From assembly GCA_902580895.1 (NCBI GenBank), contig CACHMJ010000001.1, forward strand, positions 186,001-250,000: a stretch of DNA of 64,000 nucleotides. Direction: 5' to 3'. Under the pieces are notes generated by a model, which did not search any database, was not told the origin of the DNA, and saw only the letters and a list, made by a program, of their open reading frames with translations. Numbering within the stretch: the stretch's first letter is position 1; every line of letters begins with the position of its first letter. The translations under genes and the position numbers were made by a program. The DNA comes from an uncultured Pelagibacteraceae bacterium (GTDB lineage Bacteria > Pseudomonadota > Alphaproteobacteria > Pelagibacterales > Pelagibacteraceae). Below are positions 40,499-49,733 of this stretch, in pieces.

Positions 40499-40778
40499 TA
40501 TTTATTTCTTTAAACATATCTTTTGACATTTTAAAGTGAATTGTTTTTTTTTCTGGTGTGTTAACTTTTTCTCCTGTTTTTGGATTTCTAGATATTCTAG
40601 ATTTTTGAATATTTGTTGAAAATACTCCAAACCCTCTAAGCTCAATTCTCTCACCTCTTTTGAGAGTTTTTTTAATTTCACTTAATATAATATCGGTAAA
40701 TTTTTCTAGATCTTTTTTTAAAAAGTTTGGGTAATTTTTCTGGAGTTGTTTTAAAAGCTTTGATTTTACAATAGCCAA
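40491..40778 (-). CDS. ihfB: Integration host factor beta subunit
   Basis: 95-aa HU/IHF-fold DNA-bending protein. 'RGERIELRGFGVFSTNIQKSRISRNPKTGEKVNTPEKKTIHFKMSKDM' contains the beta-arm 'RNPKTGE' with the conserved proline. The rpsA-ihfB order is classic for proteobacteria and supports beta rather than HU. It overlaps pyrF by 8 bases and follows rpsA by 15. Confidence 0.92.
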   Translation of the reverse strand: MAIVKSKLLKQLQKNYPNFLKKDLEKFTDIILSEIKKTLKRGERIELRGFGVFSTNIQKSRISRNPKTGEKVNTPEKKTIHFKMSKDMFKEINNE

Positions 40779-40793
40779 TTTAAATTTCTATTT

Positions 40794-42515
40794 TTAATCT
40801 TTTTTCTTCTTTTCTAATTCGTCCGACAAAGATGAAAAGGGTAAATTTTTTCCTGAACCTTCGGAACCATATTTGTCTAAAGCCTCTTTTTTTTGTATTT
40901 CCTCTAACAACTTTATACTTAAATTTACTTTTCTTTTTTCAAAATCTAATTCTGAAATTGCACAGTCTATTCTCTCACCCCCGGTAAATCTTGAGGGACG
41001 AGCATCTGCAGAACTTATAGCGATCTGGTTTTTCTTTATGCTAAAATCCATTTCGCATCCTTCTGGTCTAACAATAAGACCTTTATTATCTGTTGAAATT
41101 ATTTTAACTGTAATTATTTGATTAATCTTTTTATCCTTGAACCAGTCAAATGGGTCTGGTTTTGTTTGTCTTAATCCAACTCTAATTTTTTGTTCATCTG
41201 TTTTAATCTCTAAAACTTTTACCTTAATTTTGTCGTCAATATTATATTTCTTTAACTCCTCTTCTCCGTTATTTAAATAAGTAAGATCATTACAGTGCAA
41301 GAACGCATCTATATCTAAATCTTTTACACTTACAAACAAGGAATACTCATTTTTATTTACCACTTGCGCATCTATTACTGTTCCAACAGGATATTTTTTC
41401 TCAAAAATTACAAAAGGATTTTCTTTTGTAAGTTTATACGAGATTGCAATTCTTCTTTTTTCTTTGTCTATTTCGGTTATGACACAAGAAATTTCATCTC
41501 CAACTTTAAACATTTTTTTGGCAGATGCATTTTTTTTTGTCCAGCTAAGTTCACTTGAATGAAGTAAGGTTGTTAAACCAGGCTCTAACTCACAAAATGC
41601 ACCAAAATCAATAATCTTGACAACTTTAGCTTTGTAGATTTTTTTTAATTCATAGTTTTCCACATGTTCAAATGGATCTGGAGATAATTGTTTTATCGAA
41701 CATCCAATTTGTAATTTTTCTTTATCAATACTTATAACTTTAAGATCGTGCTTTTCACCGATATTAAAAACTTCATCAGGGTGGTTTACCCTACTATAAG
41801 AAATTTCTTGTAAATGTACTAGGACATCAAGTTCATTGTTTACATTGAAAAAACAACCAAACGAACTGTATCCTTTAACCTCTGCATTTTTAATAACATC
41901 ACCAATTTTATACTTTTCAATAATTTTTGCTTTATCTTCTTTTTTAAATGATGAAATTATTTCCTTTCTTGAAACACAAGCATTACCCCTTATCTTATCT
42001 AACTTTATTAAAGCAAATTTCTGAGGTTCATTTATTAAATGACTTATATCTTTGAGTGGTTTATCACTTATTTGTGATCCAGGTAAAAACATTAATGAAC
42101 CTGTTTCTAAATGCTCAACGATACAACCACCTTTACATTTAGAAACTATTTTTCCCATGATTGGCTCTTTTTTTTCATAAGCTTCTACTAATTTATCCCA
42201 ACCTCTGATTTTTTGAGCTTTACTGGCAGAAACAACCACATCACCATTTTTATCTTCTATCTTTTCTAACAATACTGGTATCGTCTCACCAATTTTAATT
42301 TTTTCACTTAATCCCATAGTTTTTAATTCATTAATGTCTAAAACTGGTTCTGACTTTAAATTTGGTATATAAAGAAAAATATACTTTTCTGTAATTTTAT
42401 TTACTTTACCTTCAATAATCTTTCCTTCTTCAATATTTATTTTTGAAAGTTGATTATTTAATAAATTTTCAAACTCTTTTGATGCTGGGTTAGATAGATC
42501 TTTGTATACTTCCAT
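40794..42515 (-). CDS. rpsA: 30S ribosomal protein S1
   Basis: 573 aa with six S1 (OB) repeats; the later ones begin 'GDVIKNAEVKGYSSFGCFF', 'KIYKAKVVKIIDFGAFCEL', 'GTVIDAQVVNKNEYSLFV' and 'NQIITVKIISTDNKGLIV'. It binds mRNA and unwinds structured leaders on the 30S subunit. The C-terminus 'KKEALDKYGSEGSGKNLPFSSLSDELEKKKKD' is the alphaproteobacterial type. aroA lies upstream on the same strand; the cmk gene usually between them is missing. Confidence 0.97.
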   Translation of the reverse strand: MEVYKDLSNPASKEFENLLNNQLSKINIEEGKIIEGKVNKITEKYIFLYIPNLKSEPVLDINELKTMGLSEKIKIGETIPVLLEKIEDKNGDVVVSASKAQKIRGWDKLVEAYEKKEPIMGKIVSKCKGGCIVEHLETGSLMFLPGSQISDKPLKDISHLINEPQKFALIKLDKIRGNACVSRKEIISSFKKEDKAKIIEKYKIGDVIKNAEVKGYSSFGCFFNVNNELDVLVHLQEISYSRVNHPDEVFNIGEKHDLKVISIDKEKLQIGCSIKQLSPDPFEHVENYELKKIYKAKVVKIIDFGAFCELEPGLTTLLHSSELSWTKKNASAKKMFKVGDEISCVITEIDKEKRRIAISYKLTKENPFVIFEKKYPVGTVIDAQVVNKNEYSLFVSVKDLDIDAFLHCNDLTYLNNGEEELKKYNIDDKIKVKVLEIKTDEQKIRVGLRQTKPDPFDWFKDKKINQIITVKIISTDNKGLIVRPEGCEMDFSIKKNQIAISSADARPSRFTGGERIDCAISELDFEKRKVNLSIKLLEEIQKKEALDKYGSEGSGKNLPFSSLSDELEKKKKD

Positions 42516-42593
42516 TAATTTTTAATCATTTTAATTGTACTTTTAAAAACTTCGACCTTTTAGATAAATTTAAACATAAGATCAACAGGGAAT

Positions 42594-43916
42594 TTAGTGT
42601 ATTTTTGCACCTAAATACTTAATTTTTTTTAAAAATGAGGGGAAAGATGTGTTTATAGCATCTTTATTAGCTATAGACCAGTCACCTCCAAAAATCAAGG
42701 CGGCTATAGCAGACGTCATAAAAACTCTGTGATCTTTAAGAAAATTTCTAATAATTATTTTATTTTTGATCTCTAAGTTTGGATTCCCATAAATCTTTAT
42801 ACTTTTACTTGTTAAAACATTCTTGATTCCTATCTTAGTAAGTATTTTTGATCCCCATTTAAGTCTAGGGCTTTCTTTTTCGTTTAATTCGGATAAATTT
42901 TTGAAAGAGGAAACCCCCTTTGCTTTGGCTGCTACAAGGAATATTAGTAAAAACTCATCGATTGCAGAACTATTAAGTTTTGGAGGACAATTAATTGCTT
43001 TAATCTCTCCTGCACTTTTTATAATCAGATCTGCTATTTTTTCGCCTTTGTAGTTTCTTAAATTTTTTTTTTGTATTTTAACTCCCATCATATTAAGAAT
43101 ATTTAAAATTCCGACTCTTGAGGGATTTATGTTAACATTTTTAATTCTTAATTTAGAATCTTTTGATAAAATTGTAAGTACTATGAAAAAAGCACATGAA
43201 CTTATGTCAGACGGTATTTTATAATTTAATGCAGGAATTTTCTTTTTACCTTTAATTTTTATAAGATCATAATCCTTCTTTCTTCGTATCTTTATTGGTA
43301 ATTTCAAGTATTTAAAAAGGAGCTCACTATGATTTCTTGATTTTTTTGCTTTAATTATAGTTTCTCCGCTTGTATTCAATGCAGCTAGCATCACAGAACT
43401 TTTGACCTGAGCAGATCCCTTAGTCTCATTATAAAATATTGGATTGGCATTAGCAGTACCTTTAATTGTAATTGGAAGTTTACCGTAATTACTTTTAAAG
43501 TTTGCTCCAAATTTTTCTAGTGGTTTAATAATTCTTATAAAATCTCTTTTAGATAAACTTCTGTCACCTTTTAATTTTATTTTATTTTCTGTATGAGTTA
43601 GAAGGCCTAGAATGAGCCTGCCAAGAGTACCTGAATTTCCAGCATCTAAAATTAAATTTTTTTTATATTTAAATCCATTTAAGCCCACACCACTTATTTC
43701 ACAAAAATTTTTTGATATATTAATTTTCACTCCAAGTTTTCTGAGACATTTTAAAGTGTTAATCACATCATCTGAAAGTAATAAATTTGTTGATCTAGAT
43801 TTAAACTTTGATTGTGATGCCAGTAGTGCCCATCGAATAGATAAGCTTTTATCTCCTTCAATTGATAAAACTTTATTAAATTTTTGAATTTTATTTCTAA
43901 TTCTTATGGGATGCAT
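42594..43916 (-). CDS. aroA: 3-phosphoshikimate 1-carboxyvinyltransferase (EPSP synthase)
   Basis: 440 aa from the Met at 43916; a longer frame to 43973 would run into lptB and is rejected. It makes EPSP from shikimate-3-phosphate and PEP. Signatures: 'GDKSLSIRWALLA' (usual 'GDKSISHR', here 'SIRW'), 'LDAGNSGTLGRLILGLL', 'GDRSLSKRDFIRIIKPLE', 'PSDISSCAFFIVL', and late 'DHRVFMTSAIAAL'. It shares the shikimate route with aroK/aroB at the window start. It begins 10 bases after lptB ends. Confidence 0.95.
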   Translation of the reverse strand: MHPIRIRNKIQKFNKVLSIEGDKSLSIRWALLASQSKFKSRSTNLLLSDDVINTLKCLRKLGVKINISKNFCEISGVGLNGFKYKKNLILDAGNSGTLGRLILGLLTHTENKIKLKGDRSLSKRDFIRIIKPLEKFGANFKSNYGKLPITIKGTANANPIFYNETKGSAQVKSSVMLAALNTSGETIIKAKKSRNHSELLFKYLKLPIKIRRKKDYDLIKIKGKKKIPALNYKIPSDISSCAFFIVLTILSKDSKLRIKNVNINPSRVGILNILNMMGVKIQKKNLRNYKGEKIADLIIKSAGEIKAINCPPKLNSSAIDEFLLIFLVAAKAKGVSSFKNLSELNEKESPRLKWGSKILTKIGIKNVLTSKSIKIYGNPNLEIKNKIIIRNFLKDHRVFMTSAIAALIFGGDWSIANKDAINTSFPSFLKKIKYLGAKIH

Positions 43917-43926
43917 TTTTGATATC

Positions 43927-44703
43927 TTAATTAATTTTAAAAGAATCTCCAAAATATGCATTTTGAGCATCAATATTTCTTATTAAATTATTAGGAGTGT
44001 CTTTTGCTAAAACTTTTCCGTTTGATAATACAATTGCTAAATCTACACAAGTTAATAAGTCTCTAGCTTGATGGTCACATAAAATAATTGAAATATTGTT
44101 GTGCATCTGTAAGTCTACAATTATTTGCTGAAGGTTCTTAATTGTCATTATATCTAAAGCAGCGAAAGGTTCATCCAATAATAAAATTTTTGGATCACTC
44201 ATTAGAGCTAAAGAGATAACCAAACGTTTTTTTTGTCCACCCGATAAAAATTCAGCTTTAATATTTTGTAAAGCCTCCAGTTCAAATTTAGAAATTAATA
44301 AATTAATTTTTTCATCTCTTAATTTTTTATTCTCAATCACAATTTCACTAATTGCTTTAAGATTTTCTCTTAATGTAAGGTCATGAAAATAACCCCCATA
44401 TTGTGGCACATATCCAATTTTATATTTTTTGGTTCTATTAAAAATAGTTTCATTAATTACATTTTTGCCCTCAATAAATATAGATCCATAATTTGGCTTA
44501 AGTAGGCCAATTATGATATTGAAAATTGTTGATTTTCCTACTCCATTAGGCCCCAATAAACCTAAAATTTCACCTTGATTTAAATTAAAAGTTAAATTTT
44601 CTAAAATTTTTCTTTTACCAAAATGTAGAGATATTTTTTCTAGCCTCAAAAGTTCAGTTTTTTTTTTAAAGTTTTTAATTCTAAATTTCTTTATTACTGA
44701 CAT
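43927..44703 (-). CDS. lptB: LPS export ABC transporter ATP-binding protein
   Basis: 258 aa. Walker A 'GLLGPNGVGKSTIFNI', Q-loop 'IGYVPQYGGYFHDLTLRENL', ABC signature 'EFLSGGQKKRLVISLALM', Walker B 'ILLLDEPFAALD', H-loop 'ILCDHQARDLL'. It powers LPS extraction from the inner membrane with LptFG. It carries about 20 extra residues before the usual start. It is 3 bases after lptC; lptA, which usually intervenes, is not here. Confidence 0.94.
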   Translation of the reverse strand: MSVIKKFRIKNFKKKTELLRLEKISLHFGKRKILENLTFNLNQGEILGLLGPNGVGKSTIFNIIIGLLKPNYGSIFIEGKNVINETIFNRTKKYKIGYVPQYGGYFHDLTLRENLKAISEIVIENKKLRDEKINLLISKFELEALQNIKAEFLSGGQKKRLVISLALMSDPKILLLDEPFAALDIMTIKNLQQIIVDLQMHNNISIILCDHQARDLLTCVDLAIVLSNGKVLAKDTPNNLIRNIDAQNAYFGDSFKIN

Positions 44704-44705
44704 AC

Positions 44706-45314
44706 TTAATAATTAGCAAAAATTTTAACTTTATCTTCTAAATTCTTCATAGAAATTTTTAATTTTTTAGTTTCAATATCTATTTCAATTTTATCTGCAT
44801 TTACTTTAGCATTGTTATTTTCATAATAAACATTTTCCTCTATTTTTATAAGATTTTTCGAGAAATTAAGATTAATAAAGTCTGCGTCGATTGATTGATC
44901 ACCATATTTTACGTTAACATTTTCTTTAAAGATAGTATTATTGTTTACCTTATTATAATCAGCAAAATTTGAATTGATATAAATTATGTCATCATTCTTC
45001 TGAATGATCTTAGCTATTACGTCATAAAGACGAACTTGATTAACTTTGCCTTCCTCAACTTGAGCAGATTGAGCATTAATAATGTATGTATTTCCAAATA
45101 AATCATTCGAGGTATATCTCAAATTTTCAATAACATTTTTTACTTCTTTGTTTTCCTCTGAAATAATTTTTTCATCAGTTTTTGCAGGATCGATTTTTTT
45201 TTCTATAAGTTTTTCATTATTATTGTTTGAAATCATGTATTTTTGATAAAAAAAGGCACTTAAAACAAGAAGTAAAACTAACAAAATAAGTTGTAGAATA
45301 CTTTTTTTTAACAT
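44706..45314 (-). CDS. lptC: LptC-like LPS export protein
   Basis: 202 aa with an N-terminal membrane anchor (residues 6-24), an acidic/Asn-rich linker, then an OstA/LptC-type beta-jellyroll of alternating strands: 'GNTYIINAQSAQVEEGKVNQVRLYDVIAKI', 'NVNVKYGDQSIDADFINLNF', 'NVYYENNNAKVNADKIEIDI'. It would stand in the periplasm passing LPS from LptBFG to LptA. The last strands are unusually LptA-like. Only the fold pattern and position between kdsD and lptB support the LptC call. Confidence 0.75.
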   Translation of the reverse strand: MLKKSILQLILLVLLLVLSAFFYQKYMISNNNNEKLIEKKIDPAKTDEKIISEENKEVKNVIENLRYTSNDLFGNTYIINAQSAQVEEGKVNQVRLYDVIAKIIQKNDDIIYINSNFADYNKVNNNTIFKENVNVKYGDQSIDADFINLNFSKNLIKIEENVYYENNNAKVNADKIEIDIETKKLKISMKNLEDKVKIFANY

Positions 45315-46286
45315 TTAATAAATTTTTTTATTTAAAATATTATGAACATGTACAATACCAATTGTAGTTGATTTTTTGTTTTGATTATACACACACAAAC
45401 TTGTAATTTTTTTTTCATTCATTATTGATAATGCTTTAGTAGCTAATGTATTTTTTTCAATTTTAATAGGATTTTTTGTCATTACATCTTTTACTTTTAA
45501 TAAACTCATTACAATATTTTTAGAATTCATTCTTCTAATTTGTCCATCAGTTATAATACCTGTTGTAAATTTTTTTTTATTACGAACTATCAAGGTCCCT
45601 AACTTTTTTTCTGTCATTATTTTTAATGCCTTAGTCATTGGCATATTTTCATTTATGAATGGTATTTTATTTTTTGTTAACATTAAATCTTCAACAGTTT
45701 TTAACTTTTCACCTAAGCTTCCAGACGGATGAAATTTTTTAAAATCTAAATTATTGATTTTATTTTTTTTTAATGTTGAAATTGCCAAAGCATCACCAAT
45801 GCTTAGCTGATTAATAGTGCTAGATGTTGGGATCATGTCCAGTCCTGCTTCTTTTACCTCAGGTGTCAGGAGTCTTATGTCACTATTTTTATAAAGTTCG
45901 GAATTTATCTTTGATGTAATCCCAATTAATATGATTTTATTTCTATTAGCGTAGTTTATAATATTTTTAAGTTCAATAGATTTTCCTGAATAACTAATTA
46001 AAATTAAAACATCTTTTCTGGTTATACTCCCCATGTCACCGTGTGAACAGTCATTAGCAGATAGCGAAAAAGAGGGTGTTCCTATCGAAGATAAAGTTGC
46101 AGATATTTTGTTTGCTATTATTCCACTCTTTCCAACTCCACATAAAATAACTTTTGATTGACAATTAACTATTGCATCTACTGCTTTATTAAAATTTTGA
46201 TTAAGTGATTTTTTTAATTTTTGAAGAGCTTTAATCTCTAGATTAATCACATCTTTAGCAATGTTTTTATAATCAATTTTTTTCAC
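45315..46286 (-). CDS. kdsD: Arabinose-5-phosphate isomerase (KdsD/KpsF)
   Basis: 323 aa: SIS domain ('VILCGVGKSGIIANKISATLSSIGTPSF', 'DVLILISYSGKSIELKNII') followed by two CBS domains ('IPFINENMPMTKALKIMTEKKLGTLIV', 'NPIKIEKNTLATKALSIMNEKKITSLCV'). It makes arabinose 5-phosphate for Kdo synthesis, matching kdsB in this window. It overlaps RNase D by 1 base and lptC follows at once. Confidence 0.95.
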   Translation of the reverse strand: MKKIDYKNIAKDVINLEIKALQKLKKSLNQNFNKAVDAIVNCQSKVILCGVGKSGIIANKISATLSSIGTPSFSLSANDCSHGDMGSITRKDVLILISYSGKSIELKNIINYANRNKIILIGITSKINSELYKNSDIRLLTPEVKEAGLDMIPTSSTINQLSIGDALAISTLKKNKINNLDFKKFHPSGSLGEKLKTVEDLMLTKNKIPFINENMPMTKALKIMTEKKLGTLIVRNKKKFTTGIITDGQIRRMNSKNIVMSLLKVKDVMTKNPIKIEKNTLATKALSIMNEKKITSLCVYNQNKKSTTIGIVHVHNILNKKIY

Positions 46287-46891
46287 TAATGTGCCCAGAT
46301 ATCATCTTTAAATAGCGCAAGATCTAATTCAACTCTCGTTTTTAAAAATTTTAAACATTCTTTATATAGTTCAATTCGATTTTCTCTTACAAGAATTTTA
46401 TTCAATTCTTCATGAATTTTATGTAAATATATAACATCATTAGCACAATATTTTAATTGTGCAGGTGTTAGTTCTCCTCCGAAATCAGAGTTTTGAAATT
46501 GTTTGCTTACGTCAATATTCATAAATTCTTTTATTAAAGTTTTTAAGGAGTGATTATCTGAATAAGACCTAGATAACTTCGATGCAATCTTTGTATCTAA
46601 GATATTGTTTGTTTCGGTTTTAAGATAATATTTTATGTAAGCTAAATCAGCTCTTCCATAATGAAAAATTTTTCCAATTTTTTCATTTTTTAAAATTTTT
46701 ACTAAATTTGGAGCATTGTAGCTTTTTCTATCTAATTGAACTATATGTGCATCGGAATTTCCAGAAGAAATTTGTATCAAACATAATGGATCACGTCTTA
46801 TATTAAGACCCATAAATTCACCATCTACCGCTATTAAATTGCCTAATTCTAAATCATCTGGTAAGTCATTTTTGTGAAGTTTAATATTCAT
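46286..46891 (-). CDS. rnd: Ribonuclease D-like 3'-5' exonuclease
   Basis: 201 aa from the Met at 46891; a longer reading to 46924 would overlap the divergent gene. DEDDy exonuclease: Exo I 'AVDGEFMGLN', Exo II 'KIFHYGRADLAYI', Exo III 'YCANDVIYLHKI' with Tyr and Asp. It has no C-terminal HRDC domains, typical of the short alphaproteobacterial form. A tRNA/RNA 3' maturation role is by family. It is divergent from the NDUFA9-like gene with 23 bases between. Confidence 0.92.
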   Translation of the reverse strand: MNIKLHKNDLPDDLELGNLIAVDGEFMGLNIRRDPLCLIQISSGNSDAHIVQLDRKSYNAPNLVKILKNEKIGKIFHYGRADLAYIKYYLKTETNNILDTKIASKLSRSYSDNHSLKTLIKEFMNIDVSKQFQNSDFGGELTPAQLKYCANDVIYLHKIHEELNKILVRENRIELYKECLKFLKTRVELDLALFKDDIWAH

Positions 46892-46914
46892 AAATATTAT
46901 GTAAATATTTATAT

Positions 46915-47889
46915 ATGAAAGCAAAAAATTGTCTAATTTTTGGCGGAAGTGGTCAAATAGGAAGTTTCTTAATTAGAAAACTTACAAAAAATAACATTAA
47001 AGTTACAGTTGTAACAAGAAATATTCATCAAAAAGGTTTGAAAATCAAAACTCAAGGCAACGCAGGTTTTATAAATATCGAGGAGGTAAAAATTTTTGAA
47101 GAAAAAAAAATTGAAAAACTATTTAGTGAAGCTGACTATTGTATAAATTTAATAGGAATTTTGTACGAAAAGAAAAATGGAAATACGTTTAAAAATATTC
47201 ACACAATTTTTCCAACGCTTTTAGCTAAACTTTGTAAAAAACACGATCTAAAACATTTTGTTCATGTTTCAGCTCTTGGAATAAACGATGCAGTTGACTC
47301 TAATTATGCAATCTCAAAACTTGATGGAGAAAATAACATATTAAGTAATTTTTCTAAGACTACAATATTACGGCCCTCTGTTGTCTTTTCAAACTCAGAT
47401 AATTTTACGACACAATTTATGACTTTATTAAGACGGCTACCATTTTTTCCCTTGTATTACTCTGGAAAGACAAAATTTATGCCGATACATGCAACTGATC
47501 TAAGTAACATAATTTATCACATATTGTCTAACAGAATTGAGACACAAGTTGTAGAATGTGTCGGACCTGAGATTTTAACTTTCAAAGAAATCCTTCAAAT
47601 TCTCTTGGATTTAATAGATAAAAAAAGACTTCTTCTTCCTATGCCATTACCCTTAGCAAAGCTTTCTGCAAAATTTTTTCAATTACTTCCAAAACCATTA
47701 TTAACTGAGGATCAATTACGGTTATTAAATTATGACAATATCAACTCTGGAAAGTATAAAACAAATTCAGAGATTGGAATACCAAGTAAATTATTTTTTA
47801 AAGATGAAGTAAAAAAATATTCTTTTATGTGGAGAGATGGAGGTGAGTTTTCAACCGAAAAATATATCTTTAAAAATTTAAAAGAATAA
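46915..47889 (+). CDS. NDUFA9-like NAD(P)-binding protein (complex I accessory type)
   Basis: 324-aa extended SDR. The Rossmann motif is 'LIFGGSGQIGSFLIRKL' at the N-terminus, with 'LKHFVHVSALGIND' and 'YAISKLDGENNI' (YxxxK) following, and 'TILRPSVVFSNSDNF'. It matches the alphaproteobacterial homologue of the mitochondrial complex I subunit NDUFA9, a non-catalytic assembly/stability subunit. The nuo genes are not in the window, so the complex I link is by family only. Confidence 0.88.
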   Translation: MKAKNCLIFGGSGQIGSFLIRKLTKNNIKVTVVTRNIHQKGLKIKTQGNAGFINIEEVKIFEEKKIEKLFSEADYCINLIGILYEKKNGNTFKNIHTIFPTLLAKLCKKHDLKHFVHVSALGINDAVDSNYAISKLDGENNILSNFSKTTILRPSVVFSNSDNFTTQFMTLLRRLPFFPLYYSGKTKFMPIHATDLSNIIYHILSNRIETQVVECVGPEILTFKEILQILLDLIDKKRLLLPMPLPLAKLSAKFFQLLPKPLLTEDQLRLLNYDNINSGKYKTNSEIGIPSKLFFKDEVKKYSFMWRDGGEFSTEKYIFKNLKE

Positions 47890-47903
47890 AGTTATAATTT
47901 TTT

Positions 47904-48395
47904 CTAACTAGCTTGCACTTTTTTATTGATATATTTATGAACCTCCTCTTTATCATTATTCTCTTCTTTTTTACCTTTAGGCTGATAAGCATATAATAAA
48001 TGAAGTTTGCAGTAAGAAAAATCTTTCAATGATGTTCTTCCACAAAAATAAAAACTCTTTTCATTTGGATGACCAATTGGCCATTTACATGAATTATCAT
48101 CTAGCTCTTCAAGTTGTTTTGGATTTTCAGGTTCAAAATCTTTCTCAATAATTAAAGATTTAAATTTGTTTCTTTTACCTTTTCTAGATCTAATCTTTAA
48201 TTCATCACCAATAGGTTTAAAGTTATTATTTGATGTTGTTCTAGTTTTAATTTTAGCTGAAAGATTAAGTCTGTGAGCTTTACCAATCACAGCGTTACGG
48301 CTAATACCTCCAATTATTTCAGCAATTTGACTAGCGGTATTTCCCTTTCCCCATAGTTCTTTCAATTTTGCTACTTTTTCATCATCCCAGCTCAT
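47904..48395 (-). CDS. gcrA: GcrA-family cell cycle regulator
   Basis: 163 aa. The N-terminal GcrA HTH 'MSWDDEKVAKLKELWGKGNTASQIAEIIGGISRNAVIGKAHRLNLSAK' is followed by a lysine-rich linker and the cysteine-rich C-terminus 'CKWPIGHPNEKSFYFCGRTSLKDFSYCKLHLLYAYQP' that contacts RNA polymerase sigma domain 2. In Caulobacter it activates promoters with methylated GANTC, made by CcrM; no ccrM is in the window. It is divergent from argD over a 170-base gap. Confidence 0.93.
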   Translation of the reverse strand: MSWDDEKVAKLKELWGKGNTASQIAEIIGGISRNAVIGKAHRLNLSAKIKTRTTSNNNFKPIGDELKIRSRKGKRNKFKSLIIEKDFEPENPKQLEELDDNSCKWPIGHPNEKSFYFCGRTSLKDFSYCKLHLLYAYQPKGKKEENNDKEEVHKYINKKVQAS

Positions 48396-48565
48396 TTTTA
48401 ACTATATATTGTATTAATTTTTATAATTTACACAATATAGTGTTAAATTTTCTTGAATAACAAGTTATTATTTCAATTTATGCACAAGAAATTTTTTTAA
48501 AAATTTTCAATCGGAACTTGTATGAATGTACTCTTAAAATATAGAGGTATATAAATTATTTATTT
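48396..48565. promoter_or_regulatory. Divergent intergenic region gcrA/argD with two inverted repeats
   Basis: The gap holds AATAAC-AA-GTTATT (48456-48469), a perfect 6-bp inverted repeat with a 2-base centre, and ACAC-AATATA-GTGT (48430-48443). Both are of operator size and lie about 100-140 bases upstream of argD and 40-70 bases from gcrA. No GANTC site is seen in between. A regulator cannot be named. In sequence this A+T-rich, short palindromes also occur by chance. Confidence 0.35.
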
Positions 48566-49732
48566 ATGAGTTATTTGGCAAAAAATTATAATAGAAAGAA
48601 AATTTCCTTCAAAAGAGGTAAGGGAGCTTATCTTTTTACCGCAAATGGTAAAAAATATTTGGATTTTGTTCAAGGTATTGCGGTTAACTGTTTAGGTCAT
48701 TCTAATCCAAGATTAATTAAAGCAATTAAAGATCAATCTAAAAAACTCTGGCATGTTTCGAATGCTTTTCAAATTCCAGAGGGAGAAAAATTAGCCAAAA
48801 AATTATGTAAAAAAACATTTGCTGATTGTGTAATATTTCAAAATAGCGGTGCTGAAGCCACTGAGGCAGCGATTAAGATTGCTAGAAGATATTTTTATTC
48901 TATCGGTAAACCACATAAAAACAGAATTTTATGTGTTAAAAATTCATTCCATGGACGAACAATTGCAGCAATTTTTGCAAGTGGATCTAAAAAAATGACA
49001 GAGGGTTTTGGACCAAAAGTTTCTGGGTTTGATCATTTTTCATTTGGAGATCATAGATCTTTAAAAAAAAAGATCACTAAAAATACAGCAGCAATTATGG
49101 TTGAACCAATTATGGGGGAAGGTGGGATCAACGTGATTCCTGACTTTTGCTTAAGAGAGTTGAGAAAATTGTGTAACAAGAAAAAAATATTACTTATATT
49201 GGATGAAGTGCAATGTGGAATTTCACGATCAGGTGATTTTTTTGCTTTTGAGCAATCAAAAGTAAAACCTGATATAGTCCCAATTGCAAAAGGAATTGGT
49301 GGTGGATTTCCAATTGGAGCAATTCTTATGAATAAAAAAGTTGCTGCTGGTATGACACCAGGCACGCATGGCTCCACTTTTGGAGGAAACCCTTTGGCAA
49401 TGGCAGTTGGAAACACTGTAATGGATATAATTTCTACAAAGCAATTTCTAAATAATGTAAAAAAATCCTCTAAATATTTTCTCTCCAATTTAAATAAGCT
49501 TAAAGAAAAGTACCCCAAAATTATTAAAGAAATAAGAGGAAGAGGATTATTAATCGGAATTCAACTTTATAAAGATCAATCTAATTTTATCAAAAAATTG
49601 ATGGATAATAAATTATTAACTATAAGAGCAGCTGACCATGTTGTTCGTGTTTTACCTCCACTCAATGTAAAAAAAAAAGAAATAGATCAAGCACTTAAGA
49701 TTATCAACAAAGTTTGCGTAGAACTTAAATAA
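48566..49732 (+). CDS. argD: Acetylornithine aminotransferase
   Basis: 388 aa class III aminotransferase. 'FVQGIAVNCLGHSNPRLIKAI', 'FQNSGAEATEAAIKIARRYF', 'FHGRTIAAI', 'ILDEVQCGISRSGDFFAFEQ', PLP lysine in 'PIAKGIGGGFPIGAI', and 'HGSTFGGNPLAMAV'. It makes N-acetylornithine and may also serve lysine synthesis (succinyl-DAP aminotransferase), fitting dapD/dapE here. It precedes argF by 1 base, forming an argD-argF operon. Confidence 0.96.
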   Translation: MSYLAKNYNRKKISFKRGKGAYLFTANGKKYLDFVQGIAVNCLGHSNPRLIKAIKDQSKKLWHVSNAFQIPEGEKLAKKLCKKTFADCVIFQNSGAEATEAAIKIARRYFYSIGKPHKNRILCVKNSFHGRTIAAIFASGSKKMTEGFGPKVSGFDHFSFGDHRSLKKKITKNTAAIMVEPIMGEGGINVIPDFCLRELRKLCNKKKILLILDEVQCGISRSGDFFAFEQSKVKPDIVPIAKGIGGGFPIGAILMNKKVAAGMTPGTHGSTFGGNPLAMAVGNTVMDIISTKQFLNNVKKSSKYFLSNLNKLKEKYPKIIKEIRGRGLLIGIQLYKDQSNFIKKLMDNKLLTIRAADHVVRVLPPLNVKKKEIDQALKIINKVCVELK

Positions 49733-49733
49733 A

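Noticed and set aside
46892-46924. 11-residue extension of RNase D
   Set aside because: Overlaps the divergent NDUFA9-like gene start and is hydrophobic noise; the Met at 46891 is better.
49051-49518. 155-codon minus-strand frame opposite argD
   Set aside because: Antisense shadow of a clearly recognised enzyme.
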